DNA from: Streptomyces sp. NBC_01198
GTDB lineage: Bacteria; Actinomycetota; Actinomycetes; Streptomycetales; Streptomycetaceae
NCBI RefSeq assembly: GCF_036010485.1
Contig: NZ_CP108568.1
Coordinates: forward strand, 1,488,001 to 1,552,000
Length of the DNA stretch: 64,000 nt
Direction: 5' to 3'
Part shown: in pieces, positions 9,061-17,152 of the stretch
Position numbering within the stretch: position 1 is the stretch's first letter
How the letters are laid out: each line of letters opens with the position of its first letter
The notes under the pieces: generated by a model
Database searches by the model: none
Told to the model about the DNA's origin: nothing
What the model saw: the letters and a program-made list of their open reading frames with translations, nothing else
Translations under genes and position numbers: made by a program

Positions 9061-9530
9061 TGGGGAAAATGAACGACGCGTCGGTCCGTCTCGGTTACCA
9101 ACCGCGGTTGCTTTCCGCCCGGGACGTGAAAGTCCAGGTCTCCGAACTGTCCAGCGCCGTGCTCGACATGGTGCAGGTCAAGGGAAGGGTGTCCGAAGGC
9201 GGCCCCATGGAACTGCCCTGGGACCAGGGCGAGGATCCCGACGCATTCCACAACGTCACGCACCTGTGGTCGCTGCGCGGCGTGGACGAGTCGGCGTTGG
9301 AAGGGGGAATGGCCGCACTCGCCCAACGGCTGCCGGAGAACGGCTGGCACGTGGTGCGCAACGGTCCCGACTCCAGCCGGAACCGCAACCAGGAGATCCT
9401 TGCCACCCACCTGGCGACACACATCCAGCTCGAAGCGACCTTCGAGCCGAACACGGACCTCGGGGACCCGCGGATCTCCTTCTCCCTCTACTCCCGCTTC
9501 TTCGTCTCCGCAAAGGAGCCCGGGCAGTGA
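9060..9530 (+). CDS. Hypothetical protein, paralogue of downstream lipoprotein
   Basis: A 156-residue protein. GTG at 9060 overlaps the DUF1023 stop; ATG at 9069 is an alternative. The C-terminal half (LPENGWHVVRNGPDSS, NQEILATHLATHIQLEATFE) is closely related to the C-terminus of the gene at 9527, so the two arose by duplication. Unlike its neighbour it shows no signal peptide or lipobox, so its N-terminus may have been lost or it may stay in the cytoplasm. Its stop overlaps the next start (GTGA). The conserved WxVVRNGPDSS block suggests a compact alpha/beta domain of unknown function. Confidence 0.7.
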   Translation: MGKMNDASVRLGYQPRLLSARDVKVQVSELSSAVLDMVQVKGRVSEGGPMELPWDQGEDPDAFHNVTHLWSLRGVDESALEGGMAALAQRLPENGWHVVRNGPDSSRNRNQEILATHLATHIQLEATFEPNTDLGDPRISFSLYSRFFVSAKEPGQ

Positions 9531-10038
9531 CGCGGCTCGCCGCGGCCTGGCGGGGTGCGGCCGTCGTGGGCGTCCTCGCCCTGGCCGCGGGCTGCGGGGG
9601 CGACGGCACGCCCGAGCGCGACGCGGTGACCGTCAGGAGCGAGGTCATGACCCAGTCCGCCGTCGTCATGGACACGGCCCACGTCACCGGCCGGCAGGTG
9701 GGCGCCTTCCCGCCGCGGAGCGCCCCGACCGACATGTCGTGCGACGACGACAACGACGACAGCCCCGACCGCGTGCTGTCCCAGATGTGGACAGTGCACT
9801 CGAAGGACAACACCGCGCCCTGGGCAAGGGCATGGCCAACCTGGCCGCGAGCCTGCCCGGGCAAGGATGGAAGATCGTCAGGAACGGCCCGGACTCCAGC
9901 ATGAGCAAGAACCAGGAGATCCTGGCCACCCACCTGGCGACGAAGATCCAGATGGACGTGACCTGGGAGAAGAACCTCCAGTACGGCGACCCCCTGATCC
10001 AGTTCGACGTCTACTCGCCCTGCTTCCGCAGCAAGTAG
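9527..10038 (+). pseudogene. Lipoprotein gene with single-base frameshift
   Basis: The frame opens at GTG 9527 with a lipoprotein signal (GVLALAAGCGG) and continues to about 9817. It then shifts by one base and resumes in the next frame (ALGKGMANLAASLPGQGWKI, NGPDSSMSKNQEILATHLAT) to the TAG at 10038. Alignment with the preceding paralogue shows that one G missing from a GCGGCC run at 9817-9818 explains everything. The restored product would be a surface lipoprotein of about 170 residues. It could be a recent mutation or an assembly error. Confidence 0.8.
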
Positions 10039-10196
10039 CCCTGCCGGAAGCCACGTCGGCGTCCTCGTGCGGCTGCGCGCCCTGGCCGACGAGGTGGCTG
10101 ATCGCTTCGGCCGGCGACTCGCCGACCTGTTGGACTGCCGTGCCTGCCACCAAGCGGGCCGCCACGCCGAGGGCGGTGGCGTTCGCCCTTGGATCG
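10039..10196. other. Unassigned fragment before IS end
   Basis: A short reading on the plus strand (RLRALADEVADRFGRRLADL) looks protein-like but has no start and ends in the IS terminal repeat at 10197. It is probably the tail of a lost gene. Confidence 0.25.
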
Positions 10197-10606
10197 TGTC
10201 CCGCTCGGAAACACGATTCTTGGCGTGACCTGCGAGCTCTTCCTCCCGGGCAGAGTCCGTACAGCATCTGGGACGATGCCTCGATGGTGCTGTCGATTGT
10301 CACCGCGCTGGCCAGGAACCTGGTCGTGGTGCCCGTTGCTGTGTGTGCTGCGCAGCCGCGTGGCCAAGGACGCGGAGGTGTTGGCGCTCCGGCACGAGAA
10401 CGCGGTGCTGCGCCGTCAGATCGCGCGGGTCCACTACGAGCCAGCCGACCGGATCCGGCTGGCCGCCCTCTCACGATTGGTCCACCGCGGGCGATGGCGC
10501 GAGGTCTTCGCGGTCACACCGACCACGCTGCTGCGCTGGCACCGGGAGCTCGTCAAACACAAATGGACGTTCGCCCAGCACCGTCGTCGCCCGGGTCGCC
10601 CCTGTC
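10197..10606 (+). pseudogene. Truncated IS (rve transposase) copy
   Basis: This is the 5-prime third of the element found complete at 24401-25617 on the other strand. It starts with the same terminal repeat (TGTCCCGCTCGGAAACACG). The transposase start is ATG 10284 (MVLSIVTALARNLVVVPVAV). A small insertion near 10345 shifts the frame, and the reading continues (LRSRVAKDAEVLALRHENAV, RIRLAALSRLVHRGRWREVF) to about 10590. The catalytic core is lost and the sequence passes directly into the 196-bp repeat. Confidence 0.85.
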
Positions 10607-10802
10607 CCTGCCGAGAACCTCATCCATGCAGCTCATCGCCACTTTCAGCCATCACCCGGTGAGCACCTAGCGCGATCCACTTGAACGTGTTCAACGGACG
10701 GTCGGCCCAACGTGAACACATTCAAAGAGGGCCGTCCTCTACCAGCGCTGCAGACCGCCGAAATGCCTGCTGACCTGTGTGGATGGCATTTTCGGCACCC
10801 AC
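10607..10802 (+). repeat. 196-bp repeat, inverted copy at 24020-24215
   Basis: About 93 percent identical by eye to the reverse complement of 24020-24215. It contains TTGAAC-GT-GTTCAA at 10681-10694 and a hairpin with arms CCGAAATGCC (10758-10767) and GGCATTTTCGG (10785-10795). In the 24 kb copy it follows the end of an IS5-type transposase remnant, so it is probably IS-derived. The two copies bracket 13 kb in opposite orientation. Confidence 0.8.
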
Positions 10803-11062
10803 AGGGTCCGGGTGAATCCGCCGCGTAACCCGTGACGGCGGGCAGGCGGGTGTTGGGCCTGGCGGATGCGGGGGCGGTGGAGCCACTGGAGTGGGGTGCT
10901 GCCTGTCTGTTCGCGGAATCGGCGGATGAGGGTCCGGGTGCTGGCTCCGGCGTGGGCGGCGATGTCGGCGAGGGCGAGGCCGCGGCTGAGGTCTTCCTGG
11001 AGCCAGCGAACGCGAGGGCGGAGGACCGCGTTCTTATGGCATCCGTAGCGGTGTTCACTATC
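10803..11062 (-). pseudogene. AraC-family regulator, C-terminal HTH fragment
   Basis: The minus strand encodes a recognisable AraC/XylS double-HTH start: VRWLQEDLSRGLALADIAAH, then AGASTRTLIRRFREQTGSTP, then LQWLHRPRIRQAQH. After that the frame degenerates and hits the 196-bp repeat. The ligand-binding N-terminus is missing. The fragment is therefore broken on both sides, and insertion or recombination at the repeat is the likely cause. Confidence 0.75.
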
Positions 11063-11097
11063 CCATCGCACTGAGTTCATCTGTACGTGCTGATCTA

Positions 11098-11127
11098 CCC
11101 CTGCCAGCCGACAGTCGGCGGCAGGGG
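11098..11127 (+). promoter_or_regulatory. Hairpin overlapping the protease ribosome binding site
   Basis: CCCCTGCC-A-GCCGAC and GTCGGC-GGCAGGGG pair around a single A. The right arm runs into GGGGAGGA (11124-11131), the ribosome binding site of the protease gene at 11139. Folding would occlude part of the Shine-Dalgarno sequence, so it may control translation, or it may be the terminator-like end of an upstream transcript. Confidence 0.5.
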
Positions 11128-11138
11128 AGGAACTAACC

Positions 11139-12260
11139 ATGCACGGCAGCGGAACGGGCACCAGGGTTGCCCTGATCGGCAGGATCCTGGCCACCGCCAC
11201 ACTGGTCGCCGGCGCGTTGATGGTCGCGCCCGCAGCGAAGGCACACGCTGCGTCGCCGGCAGACACCGACGGTGTGCCCGTTGCCGGGGGCCCCAGCGGC
11301 GACGCGACGCAGGCCGTCGCCGACGCCCTCGGCGACACCCACACCGCGGGCGTCTACCTCGACCGCGCCTCCCGGCGGATGGCGGTTGCCGTCACCGACA
11401 AGGCAAGCGCGGCGGCGGTACGGGCCGCGGGCGCCGAGACCCGCCTCGTCACGTACGACACCGCCTACCTCTCCTCGATCCAGACGATGCTTGACGACAC
11501 CTTCACCACCCCCGGCACCTCCTGGGGCATCGACGTCCTGGCCAACAAAGTCGCCGTGACCGCCGACTCCACTGTCAGCGACGCCGATTACACAGCCCTC
11601 CAGGAAGCCATCGCGCCCTACGGCGACGCGGCCACCATCGCCCGCGAGGCCGGCACGATCGGATCCACGGCCGCCACCACGATGGCCGGCGGTTGGTACG
11701 TCGACACCCCGCACGGGTACTGCACCTGGGGCTTCAGCGTGCGGGTGAAGAACCAGCCGAACATCCAGGGCTTCCTCACCGCGGGACACTGCACCGTGGA
11801 AGCCCGCGACGCCGGTTACACCTACTGGCAGAACGCGAACGACCAATACCTCGGCTACACCGCCGGAGGCGCCTTCCCCGGCCACGACTTCGGCTGGGTG
11901 CGCAAGGACACCACCACCGTCACCTTCAACGGCGGAGTGGCCCTGAACACCTCCGGCGGCATCCAGGACATCAACGCCTCGCGCGACAGCAAGCTCTACG
12001 AGACCGCGTGCTCCTTCGGCGCCACCAGCCACTTCGGATGCGGCCTGGTCGGAGCGAAGAACCAGACGGTGAACTTCCCCCTCGGCCAGGTCAAAGGCCT
12101 CGACGTACTCGCAATGGACCGCGATTACGGCGACAGCGGCGGCCCGCTGTTCGTCGGCAAGGACGCCCTCGGCATCCTGTCGGGCTCCAACACCGATGGC
12201 CTTGCTTACTACCAGCCGGTCAAGGCAGCCCTCGCCTGGTACGGGCTGGAAGTCTACTAG
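11139..12260 (+). CDS. Secreted S1-family serine protease (streptogrisin-like)
   Basis: A 373-residue preproprotease. A signal peptide (ILATATLVAGALMVAPAAKA) is followed by a pro-region of roughly 150 residues and a chymotrypsin-fold domain starting near residue 185. The catalytic residues are His217 (TAGHC), Asp250 (GHDFGWV) and Ser333 (GDSGGP). Paired cysteines flank the His and Ser loops (CTWGF..GHC; CSFGATSHFGC), as in streptogrisins and alpha-lytic protease. The product acts outside the cell on proteins. GGGGAGGA precedes the ATG and lies partly within a hairpin. It has no operon partners. Confidence 0.93.
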   Translation: MHGSGTGTRVALIGRILATATLVAGALMVAPAAKAHAASPADTDGVPVAGGPSGDATQAVADALGDTHTAGVYLDRASRRMAVAVTDKASAAAVRAAGAETRLVTYDTAYLSSIQTMLDDTFTTPGTSWGIDVLANKVAVTADSTVSDADYTALQEAIAPYGDAATIAREAGTIGSTAATTMAGGWYVDTPHGYCTWGFSVRVKNQPNIQGFLTAGHCTVEARDAGYTYWQNANDQYLGYTAGGAFPGHDFGWVRKDTTTVTFNGGVALNTSGGIQDINASRDSKLYETACSFGATSHFGCGLVGAKNQTVNFPLGQVKGLDVLAMDRDYGDSGGPLFVGKDALGILSGSNTDGLAYYQPVKAALAWYGLEVY

Positions 12261-12512
12261 GACGTCGTCTCATGCGGGCTTCTGGATCTTGAGGTGGGGT
12301 TGTCGTCGGGTTGTCGGAGGGTGGGGGCTGAATGCCGCGCACGGCCTCCACCTCGCCTGCCTCTCGGCTGGTTGCACCAGCCGCACGCGGGTGCCGAGTT
12401 CGGCTCCCTCCAACTGGACCCGGGCGTGAAGAGGCAGTCGCCGCAGGAACTTTCATCCTCTCCTGGAAGCACTGGATCTCCAGGCGGATGCCGCAGCCGG
12501 GTGCTCCACGGG

Positions 12513-13166
12513 TCAGTTGCCGACGGAGACTACGTGGCCGGCCTGAGCGGGGTCGGTGGCGGCGTCCAGCATCGCGGTGGCGAAGTCGGCCCGGGTGATC
12601 TGGAAGCCGCCCAGGACGTTGCGGTCGATGCCGCAACGGTAGCCGCCTTTGCTCCGGCCGTCAGTGAGTCGCCCGGCTCTGACGATCGTCCAGGGCACGC
12701 CGGAGGCGCGGACGACCTGTTCCGCCTGCCGCATGTCCTCGATCATGTGCCGCAACAGGGGGGCCAGAACGATGGGCTTGACGAGGAAACGGGTCAACGG
12801 ATCGTCGCCGGCACCCGGAGCCATGGCGCTGTTGCTCGCGAGGACGAACCGCGGCCGGGAACCGGCGGATCGGATCGCCGCGGTGAGGACTCCTGCGGCA
12901 TCGGTGCACACGCGGGTGGGGTGTTTCAGGTCACGGGTGCCGATCGCACTGATGACGGCGTCCCGCCCGCTGACGGCCGCCGTCACGTCCGCCCGGTCCA
13001 CAGCGTCCACCGGGTCCGTCTCGACGACGGCGATCCGGTCCCTCAGGCCGGCGGGCAGCCTGGTCGCGTCGCGCACGACGGCGGTCACCTCGTGGCCGGC
13101 GTCGACGGCCTGGAGGACGATCTGGCGGCCGGTTCCACCGGTCGCGCCGAAGACGGTGAGCTTCAA
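12513..13166 (-). CDS. NAD(P)H-binding NmrA-like protein
   Basis: About 217 residues. The N-terminal motif VFGATGGTGRQIV is the NAD(P)-binding loop, and PWTIVRAGRLTDG near residue 165 is typical of NmrA-like proteins. The longer frame starts at a GTG (13199) that would lie inside the operator palindrome. TTG at 13166 is preceded by GGGGGG at suitable spacing and matches the usual MKLTVFGATG start of the family, so it is chosen. It is divergent from a TetR gene and separated from it by two operator-like repeats, so TetR control is expected. It has no catalytic Tyr-Lys pair. Confidence 0.85.
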   Translation of the reverse strand: MKLTVFGATGGTGRQIVLQAVDAGHEVTAVVRDATRLPAGLRDRIAVVETDPVDAVDRADVTAAVSGRDAVISAIGTRDLKHPTRVCTDAAGVLTAAIRSAGSRPRFVLASNSAMAPGAGDDPLTRFLVKPIVLAPLLRHMIEDMRQAEQVVRASGVPWTIVRAGRLTDGRSKGGYRCGIDRNVLGGFQITRADFATAMLDAATDPAQAGHVVSVGN

Positions 13167-13181
13167 GGAATGCCCCCCAAG

Positions 13182-13230
13182 GGGTGAGTAAGTATTCACT
13201 CACCCTAGAATGGGTAAGCACTCACTCACC
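13182..13230. promoter_or_regulatory. Two TetR-type operators with -10 element
   Basis: Site 1 has 8-bp perfect arms GGGTGAGT (13182-13189) and ACTCACCC (13198-13205). Site 2 at 13212-13230 is a related but degenerate repeat, whose reverse strand reads GGTGAGTGAGTGCTTACCC. TAGAAT at 13206-13211, between them, is a plausible -10 box for the TetR gene. The arrangement predicts coordinated repression of both divergent genes. Confidence 0.75.
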
Positions 13231-13244
13231 TGTCAAGGGGGATC

Positions 13245-13811
13245 ATGAACGCGCGAGAGCGGATCCTGGACGCGGCTGCAGCCGTCATGCGGGAGAACGG
13301 CGTCGCCCACGCCACGACCAAGCAGATCGCACGCGCGGCGGGTTACTCCGAGGCTCTGCTGTACAAGCACTTCCGCGACAAGGAGGAGATCCTCCTGCAT
13401 GTCCTGCAGGAGCGGATGCCGGCGTTCCCTGCCGGAGCCGTCCCGGGAGAGGGAACCGTGGAGGCCAACCTGGTCGCGGTGACCCACGCTGCGCTGCGCT
13501 TCTACCTCAGCGGGTTCCCGATGATGGCGTCCATGGTCGCCCAGCCCACGCTGATGGCGGCGGCCCGGGAAAACCTGACGGCGTACGGCGCAGGCCCACA
13601 GCGCCCGGTCCACATGCTGGCCGATTACCTCCGAGGCGAGCAGAAGCTGGGCCGCGTCCCGGCCGACAGCACCCCCGACGCCGCAGCAGCGCTCCTGATG
13701 GGAGCCTGCTTCCAACAGGCCTTCCTGCGCTACTTCGCCGGCGGCCCCGACTTCCCGGAAACCGCTGCCGCCGAGCTCGTGGCCGGCCTGATCCGCACGC
13801 TGGCGCCCTGA
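13245..13811 (+). CDS. TetR-family transcriptional regulator
   Basis: A 188-residue TetR repressor. The HTH is at residues 5-50 (RILDAAAAVMRENGVAHATT, KQIARAAGYSEALLYKHFRD). The C-terminal ligand domain contains a helix with GACFQQAFLRYFAGG. GGGGATC precedes the ATG. It is divergent from the NmrA-like gene at 13166 with two operators in the gap, so it very probably regulates itself and that gene. The inducer is unknown. Confidence 0.9.
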   Translation: MNARERILDAAAAVMRENGVAHATTKQIARAAGYSEALLYKHFRDKEEILLHVLQERMPAFPAGAVPGEGTVEANLVAVTHAALRFYLSGFPMMASMVAQPTLMAAARENLTAYGAGPQRPVHMLADYLRGEQKLGRVPADSTPDAAAALLMGACFQQAFLRYFAGGPDFPETAAAELVAGLIRTLAP

Positions 13812-13933
13812 CGATCACCGAAGCCGGCGGCCGCTCCCGCCGTACTGGTCGCGGGCGGGGCGCATGATCAGGGCGCGGATCGAGCGGTGACCCTTCCTTA
13901 CGGATCCCGTACACCAGGGAGCAACGGGGTCCG

Positions 13934-13958
13934 CCCGCGGTGACGGTGGCACCGCGGG
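13934..13958. terminator. Stem-loop terminator
   Basis: CCCGCGGTG and CACCGCGGG form a perfect 9-bp stem around a 7-base loop, 10 bases beyond the stop of the minus-strand gene at 13968 and about 120 bases after the TetR stop. It is placed to end transcription from both sides. Confidence 0.7.
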
Positions 13959-13967
13959 CCCGGCTCC

Positions 13968-14492
13968 TCAGACGGTACGTCCGGTCCACTGGTCGTACGA
14001 GGTGTTGGTGGTCGTCTCGCCGTCGTCGCCGCGCACCTGGCCGTCGTTGATGACCAGGTAGAAGAACTTCGCCGGGTCGATGTCGACCCAACCCGTCCAG
14101 ATCTCGCCGCTGCCCCAGCCGAAGGACTGGGCGGCGGGCGCCGAGGTGCCCGTCGGGCAGGACGAGGCGAAAACGGCGTTGCCGACGTCATGGCTGTTGT
14201 CCACCTGCAGGCACTGCTGGGTGGCTCGGTTTCGCAGGGCGCCGTTGGTCAGGGGGTCCCATTGCTGGTATTTGTCTCCCGAGACGCATGCCGAGTAGTA
14301 GACGTCCGCGTGCGGATTGTGCAGGACGCCGCTGGTGATGCACTTTCCACCGTTGGTCCCGTACGTGTTCTCGAACGTCCAGTAGACAGGCGTGGCCTGG
14401 GCCGGCGTGGGTACGAGCACGGCGGCGCCCGCAACCAGGGCAGTGGCCGCGGCCGCGGTGCCGGCACTCTTCCTGAGTAGTTCGAGTCTCAT
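13968..14492 (-). CDS. Secreted ricin-B-like protein
   Basis: A 174-residue exported protein. ATG 14492 gives a clear signal peptide (LRKSAGTAAAATALVAGAAV, cleaved after AQA). The mature part resembles a beta-trefoil lectin: NGGKCITSGVLHNPHADVYY, KYQQWDP, ALRNRATQQCLQVDNSHDVG, with paired cysteines. QW motifs (YQQW, YDQW) support a ricin B-type fold, although only about one and a half repeats are obvious. A carbohydrate-binding extracellular role is inferred. The longer open frame to 15137 is an artefact that runs into the IS3 element. A terminator hairpin follows the stop. Confidence 0.8.
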   Translation of the reverse strand: MRLELLRKSAGTAAAATALVAGAAVLVPTPAQATPVYWTFENTYGTNGGKCITSGVLHNPHADVYYSACVSGDKYQQWDPLTNGALRNRATQQCLQVDNSHDVGNAVFASSCPTGTSAPAAQSFGWGSGEIWTGWVDIDPAKFFYLVINDGQVRGDDGETTTNTSYDQWTGRTV

Positions 14493-14667
14493 AGTACGGA
14501 CGATACCCAATCCCCGAGGGTGGTAGTGGGGCAACGGACCTGGATCCGGTTCAGGTGGTGAGGAGCTGGGGGCAGTCCATGTCCGCGATCCGGCGCTATA
14601 TGAAGCTTCCCCGTGGACCTGGACACCTGGAGACTGGGACGTGAGGTTCCAGAGGAAGGAGAGCCAG

Positions 14668-14967
14668 GTGAGCAACAAGCAGGGCAAGAGGTACTCGGAG
14701 GAGTTCAAGCGGGATGCCGTGGCGTTGGCCCGCTCCTCCAGCAAGACGGTCACCGAGGTGGCCCGGGACTTGGGGGTTAGCCCGGAGGGTTTGCGGGCTT
14801 GGGTCAAGCAGGACCAAGTCGACCGCGGTGAAGGCAGTCCGGGCGAGCTGACCAGCGCCGAGCACGAGGAGTTGCGTCTCCTGCGCCGGCAGAACCTCGA
14901 ACAGCAGAGGACCATCGAGGTCCTGAAAAAAGCGACGGCCTTCTTCGCACGGGAGAGCGACCGGTGA
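14668..14967 (+). CDS. IS3-family OrfA (element A)
   Basis: A 99-residue transposase subunit with an N-terminal HTH (KRYSEEFKRDAVALARSS, KTVTEVARDLGVSPEGLRAW) and a C-terminal leucine-rich coiled coil (LRLLRRQNLEQQRTIEVLKK) for dimerisation. GTG 14668 follows AGGAGAGCCAG and is preferred to the GTG at 14641. Its stop overlaps the orfB start (ATGA-like overlap of 4 bases), in the -1 frame expected for IS3 programmed frameshifting. Confidence 0.88.
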   Translation: MSNKQGKRYSEEFKRDAVALARSSSKTVTEVARDLGVSPEGLRAWVKQDQVDRGEGSPGELTSAEHEELRLLRRQNLEQQRTIEVLKKATAFFARESDR

Positions 14968-15138
14968 GCGAGGTCTACCGGTTCATCGCGGCGGAGAAGG
15001 CCTCCTATCCGGTCTCCTTGCTGTGCCGCATCCTCGGCGTGCCCCGCTCCTCCTCCTACGCCTGGGCCGGAGGCGAACAAGCCCGTGCGCGCCTGCGGGC
15101 CGACGATGCGCTCGCGCACGAGATCACCGTGGTCCACC
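14964..15138 (+). pseudogene. IS3 orfB (element A), 5-prime part
   Basis: The first 58 codons of orfB: SEVYRFIAAEKASYPVSLLC, ILGVPRSSSYAWAGGE. The reading is broken inside VVHL by insertion of element B at 15139. Removing the 1317-bp insert and one copy of the ACC duplication joins it in frame to 16459 (VVHLASRGAYGVPRVHAELR). Confidence 0.9.
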
Positions 15139-15205
15139 TGAAGTTCCCCCAGTGAGTTGGACAGCCTGATACTGGGACGGTTCGTCCCGGAGGAAGCAGT
15201 CCAAG

Positions 15206-15514
15206 TTGAGTGGCAAGAGCAACATGAGCAAGCGGTACACGGCCGAGTTCAAGCGGGACGCGGTCGCGCTCGTCCGGTCGTCGCCGCATCGGAACGTCAC
15301 CGAGATCGCCCGGGAACTGGGAGTGAGCCCCGAGGGGTTGCGTGGCTGGGTCAAGCAGGCGAAAATCGACCAGGGCGAGGGGCCGGCGGGCGCCCTGACC
15401 AGCGAGGAACGTGAGGAGCTGCGGCGCCTGCGCCGCGAGCTGGCTGAGGCCAAGAAGGCGAACGACATCCTGGTAAAAGCCGCGGCCTTCTTCGCGAAGG
15501 AGATCGTGAAGTAG
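15206..15514 (+). CDS. IS3-family OrfA (element B, copy 1)
   Basis: A 102-residue OrfA with an HTH (KRYTAEFKRDAVALVRSS, GVSPEGLRGWVKQAKID) and a C-terminal coiled coil (LRRLRRELAEAKKANDILVK). TTG 15206 has GGAGGAAG nine bases upstream; ATG 15224 is the alternative. orfB begins five bases after its stop in the -1 frame. Confidence 0.9.
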   Translation: MSGKSNMSKRYTAEFKRDAVALVRSSPHRNVTEIARELGVSPEGLRGWVKQAKIDQGEGPAGALTSEEREELRRLRRELAEAKKANDILVKAAAFFAKEIVK

Positions 15515-15519
15515 GCGCT

Positions 15520-16422
15520 GTGTGCCGCTTCATCGATGCGGAGAAGGCCACCGAGGAGAACCCCGATGGCTACAGCGTCGCCCGGCTGTGCCGAGTGCTG
15601 AGCTTCCACCGCTCCACCTACTACGCCTGGCTCGCTTCACGGCCCGCAGCCGCCGAACGGCAGTGCGCCGAAGACGGGTTGACCGACCGGATCCGTGAGA
15701 TCCACGCCACCTCGCGAGGTGCCTACGGCGCCCCGCGCGTCCATGCGGAGCTGCGGCGGGGCGGCCTCGCGATCAACAGGAAAAGGGTCGAGCGGATCAT
15801 GCGCGAGCGCGACATTCGCGGTGTCACCCGCCGCAGGCGCCGCTACCTGACGCAGCAGGACACCGAGGCAGCCCCTGCCCCGGACCTGGTCGGCCGCGAC
15901 TTCACCGCATACGAGCCAGGCCGGAAGCTGGTGGGCGACATCACGTATCTCCCCACGGTCGAGGGCTGGTGGTACCTGGCCACGGTCATCGACCTGGCGA
16001 CCCGTGAGGTGATCGGGTATGCGATGGCCGACCACCACCGCGCCGAACTGGTCACCGACGCCCTGCGCATGGCTGCCGGCCGCGGCGGCCTGCAGCCCGG
16101 CTGCATCATGCACACCGACCGCGGCAGCGAGTACACCAGTGGCGAATTTCGCACCGTGATAAGGGAGTTGAATCTGAGGCAGAGTATGGGACGAACCGGC
16201 ATATGCTATGATAATGCTGCAGCCGAGAGTTTCTCCGGACTGCTCAAAGCGGAGATCGGCACCACCGTCTGGGAAAGCCGTGAGGCGGCCCGAGCCGACG
16301 TCTTCTGCTTCATCGAAGTCGAGTACAACCGCACCAGGCTCCGCAAGCACCCCGAGTTCGGGTACCTCACCCCACTCGAAACCCGAGCTAGATTGCGGCA
16401 CGACCTCACCCCCGCAGCGTAA
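15520..16422 (+). CDS. IS3-family OrfB transposase (element B, copy 1)
   Basis: A 300-residue DDE integrase. An N-terminal HTH_21 region (SRGAYGAPRVHAELRRGG) is followed by the rve fold with catalytic residues in VGDITYLP (first Asp), HTDRGSEYTS (second Asp) and DNAAAESFSGLLKAEIG (Glu). All are intact, so the element should be active or recently active. The stretch around 16141-16230 is less GC-rich than the rest and uses rarer codons such as AGG and ATA. Confidence 0.93.
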   Translation: MCRFIDAEKATEENPDGYSVARLCRVLSFHRSTYYAWLASRPAAAERQCAEDGLTDRIREIHATSRGAYGAPRVHAELRRGGLAINRKRVERIMRERDIRGVTRRRRRYLTQQDTEAAPAPDLVGRDFTAYEPGRKLVGDITYLPTVEGWWYLATVIDLATREVIGYAMADHHRAELVTDALRMAAGRGGLQPGCIMHTDRGSEYTSGEFRTVIRELNLRQSMGRTGICYDNAAAESFSGLLKAEIGTTVWESREAARADVFCFIEVEYNRTRLRKHPEFGYLTPLETRARLRHDLTPAA

Positions 16423-16455
16423 GCATCCGCTGTCCAAGATCAGGGGGGAACTTCA

Positions 16456-17152
16456 ACCTGGCCTCCAGGGGCGCCTACGGCGTTCCGCGCGTCCACGCCG
16501 AGCTGCGGCGGCTGGGCCACGGCGTGAACCGCAAGCGTGTCGAGCGGCTGATGCGCGAACGAGGCATCGCCGGGATCACCCGCCGTCACCGTCGGTCGCT
16601 GACCCGCCCGGACAAGCAGGCGCGGCCCGCACCAGACCTGATCGGCCGTGACTTCACCGCGGCCCGGCCCGGAACCCGCCTGGTCGGCGACATCACCTAC
16701 CTGCCTACCGGGCAGGGCTGGCTCTACCTGGCCTGCTGGCTGGACCTGGCCACCCGCGAGGTCGTCGGCTGGTCGATGGCCGACCACCACCGCGCTGACC
16801 TGGTCGTCGACGCCCTGCACATGGCCCACGGACGCGGCCGCCTGGAGCCCGGTTGCATTGCGCACAGTGACCGCGGCAGCGAATACACCTCAACCCGATT
16901 CCGCAGCGAGATAGCCAGGTCGGGCATGAGAGCGAGCACCGGACGCACCGGCTCGTGCTACGACAACGCTGCCGCCGAGAGCTTCTGGGCAGTCCTGAAG
17001 GCCGAGATCGGTACCCGGACCGGGCCACCGCCCGCGCCGCGGTGTTCTCCTACATCGAGACCTTCTACAACCGCCGCCGGCTACGCAAGCACCCCGACTG
17101 GGGCTACCTGACCCCAAACGAGACCCGACAACGACACACCCTCGCCGCGTAA
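16456..17152 (+). pseudogene. IS3 orfB (element A), 3-prime part
   Basis: The remainder of element A's orfB: RGAYGVPRVHAELRRLG, LVGDITYLPTGQGWLYL, AHSDRGSEYTS, DNAAAESFWAVLKAEIGT. Near 17012 one base is lost and the C-terminus continues in another frame (ATARAAVFSYIETFYNRRRL, KHPDWGYLTPNETRQRH). The gene was therefore already decaying apart from the insertion. Confidence 0.88.

Larger units (their letters stand above)
15139..16455 (+). mobile_element. IS3-family element B, copy 1 (1317 bp)
   Basis: A complete element with terminal repeats. The left end reads TGAAGTTCCCCC-AGTGAG-TTGGACAGC; the right end, inward, reads TGAAGTTCCCCC-CTGATC-TTGGACAGC. It is flanked by ACC on both sides (15136-15138 and 16456-16458), a 3-bp target duplication usual for IS3. 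It contains intact orfA and orfB. A copy that looks identical throughout lies at 56423-57739 in the same orientation, so transposition was recent. Confidence 0.93.
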
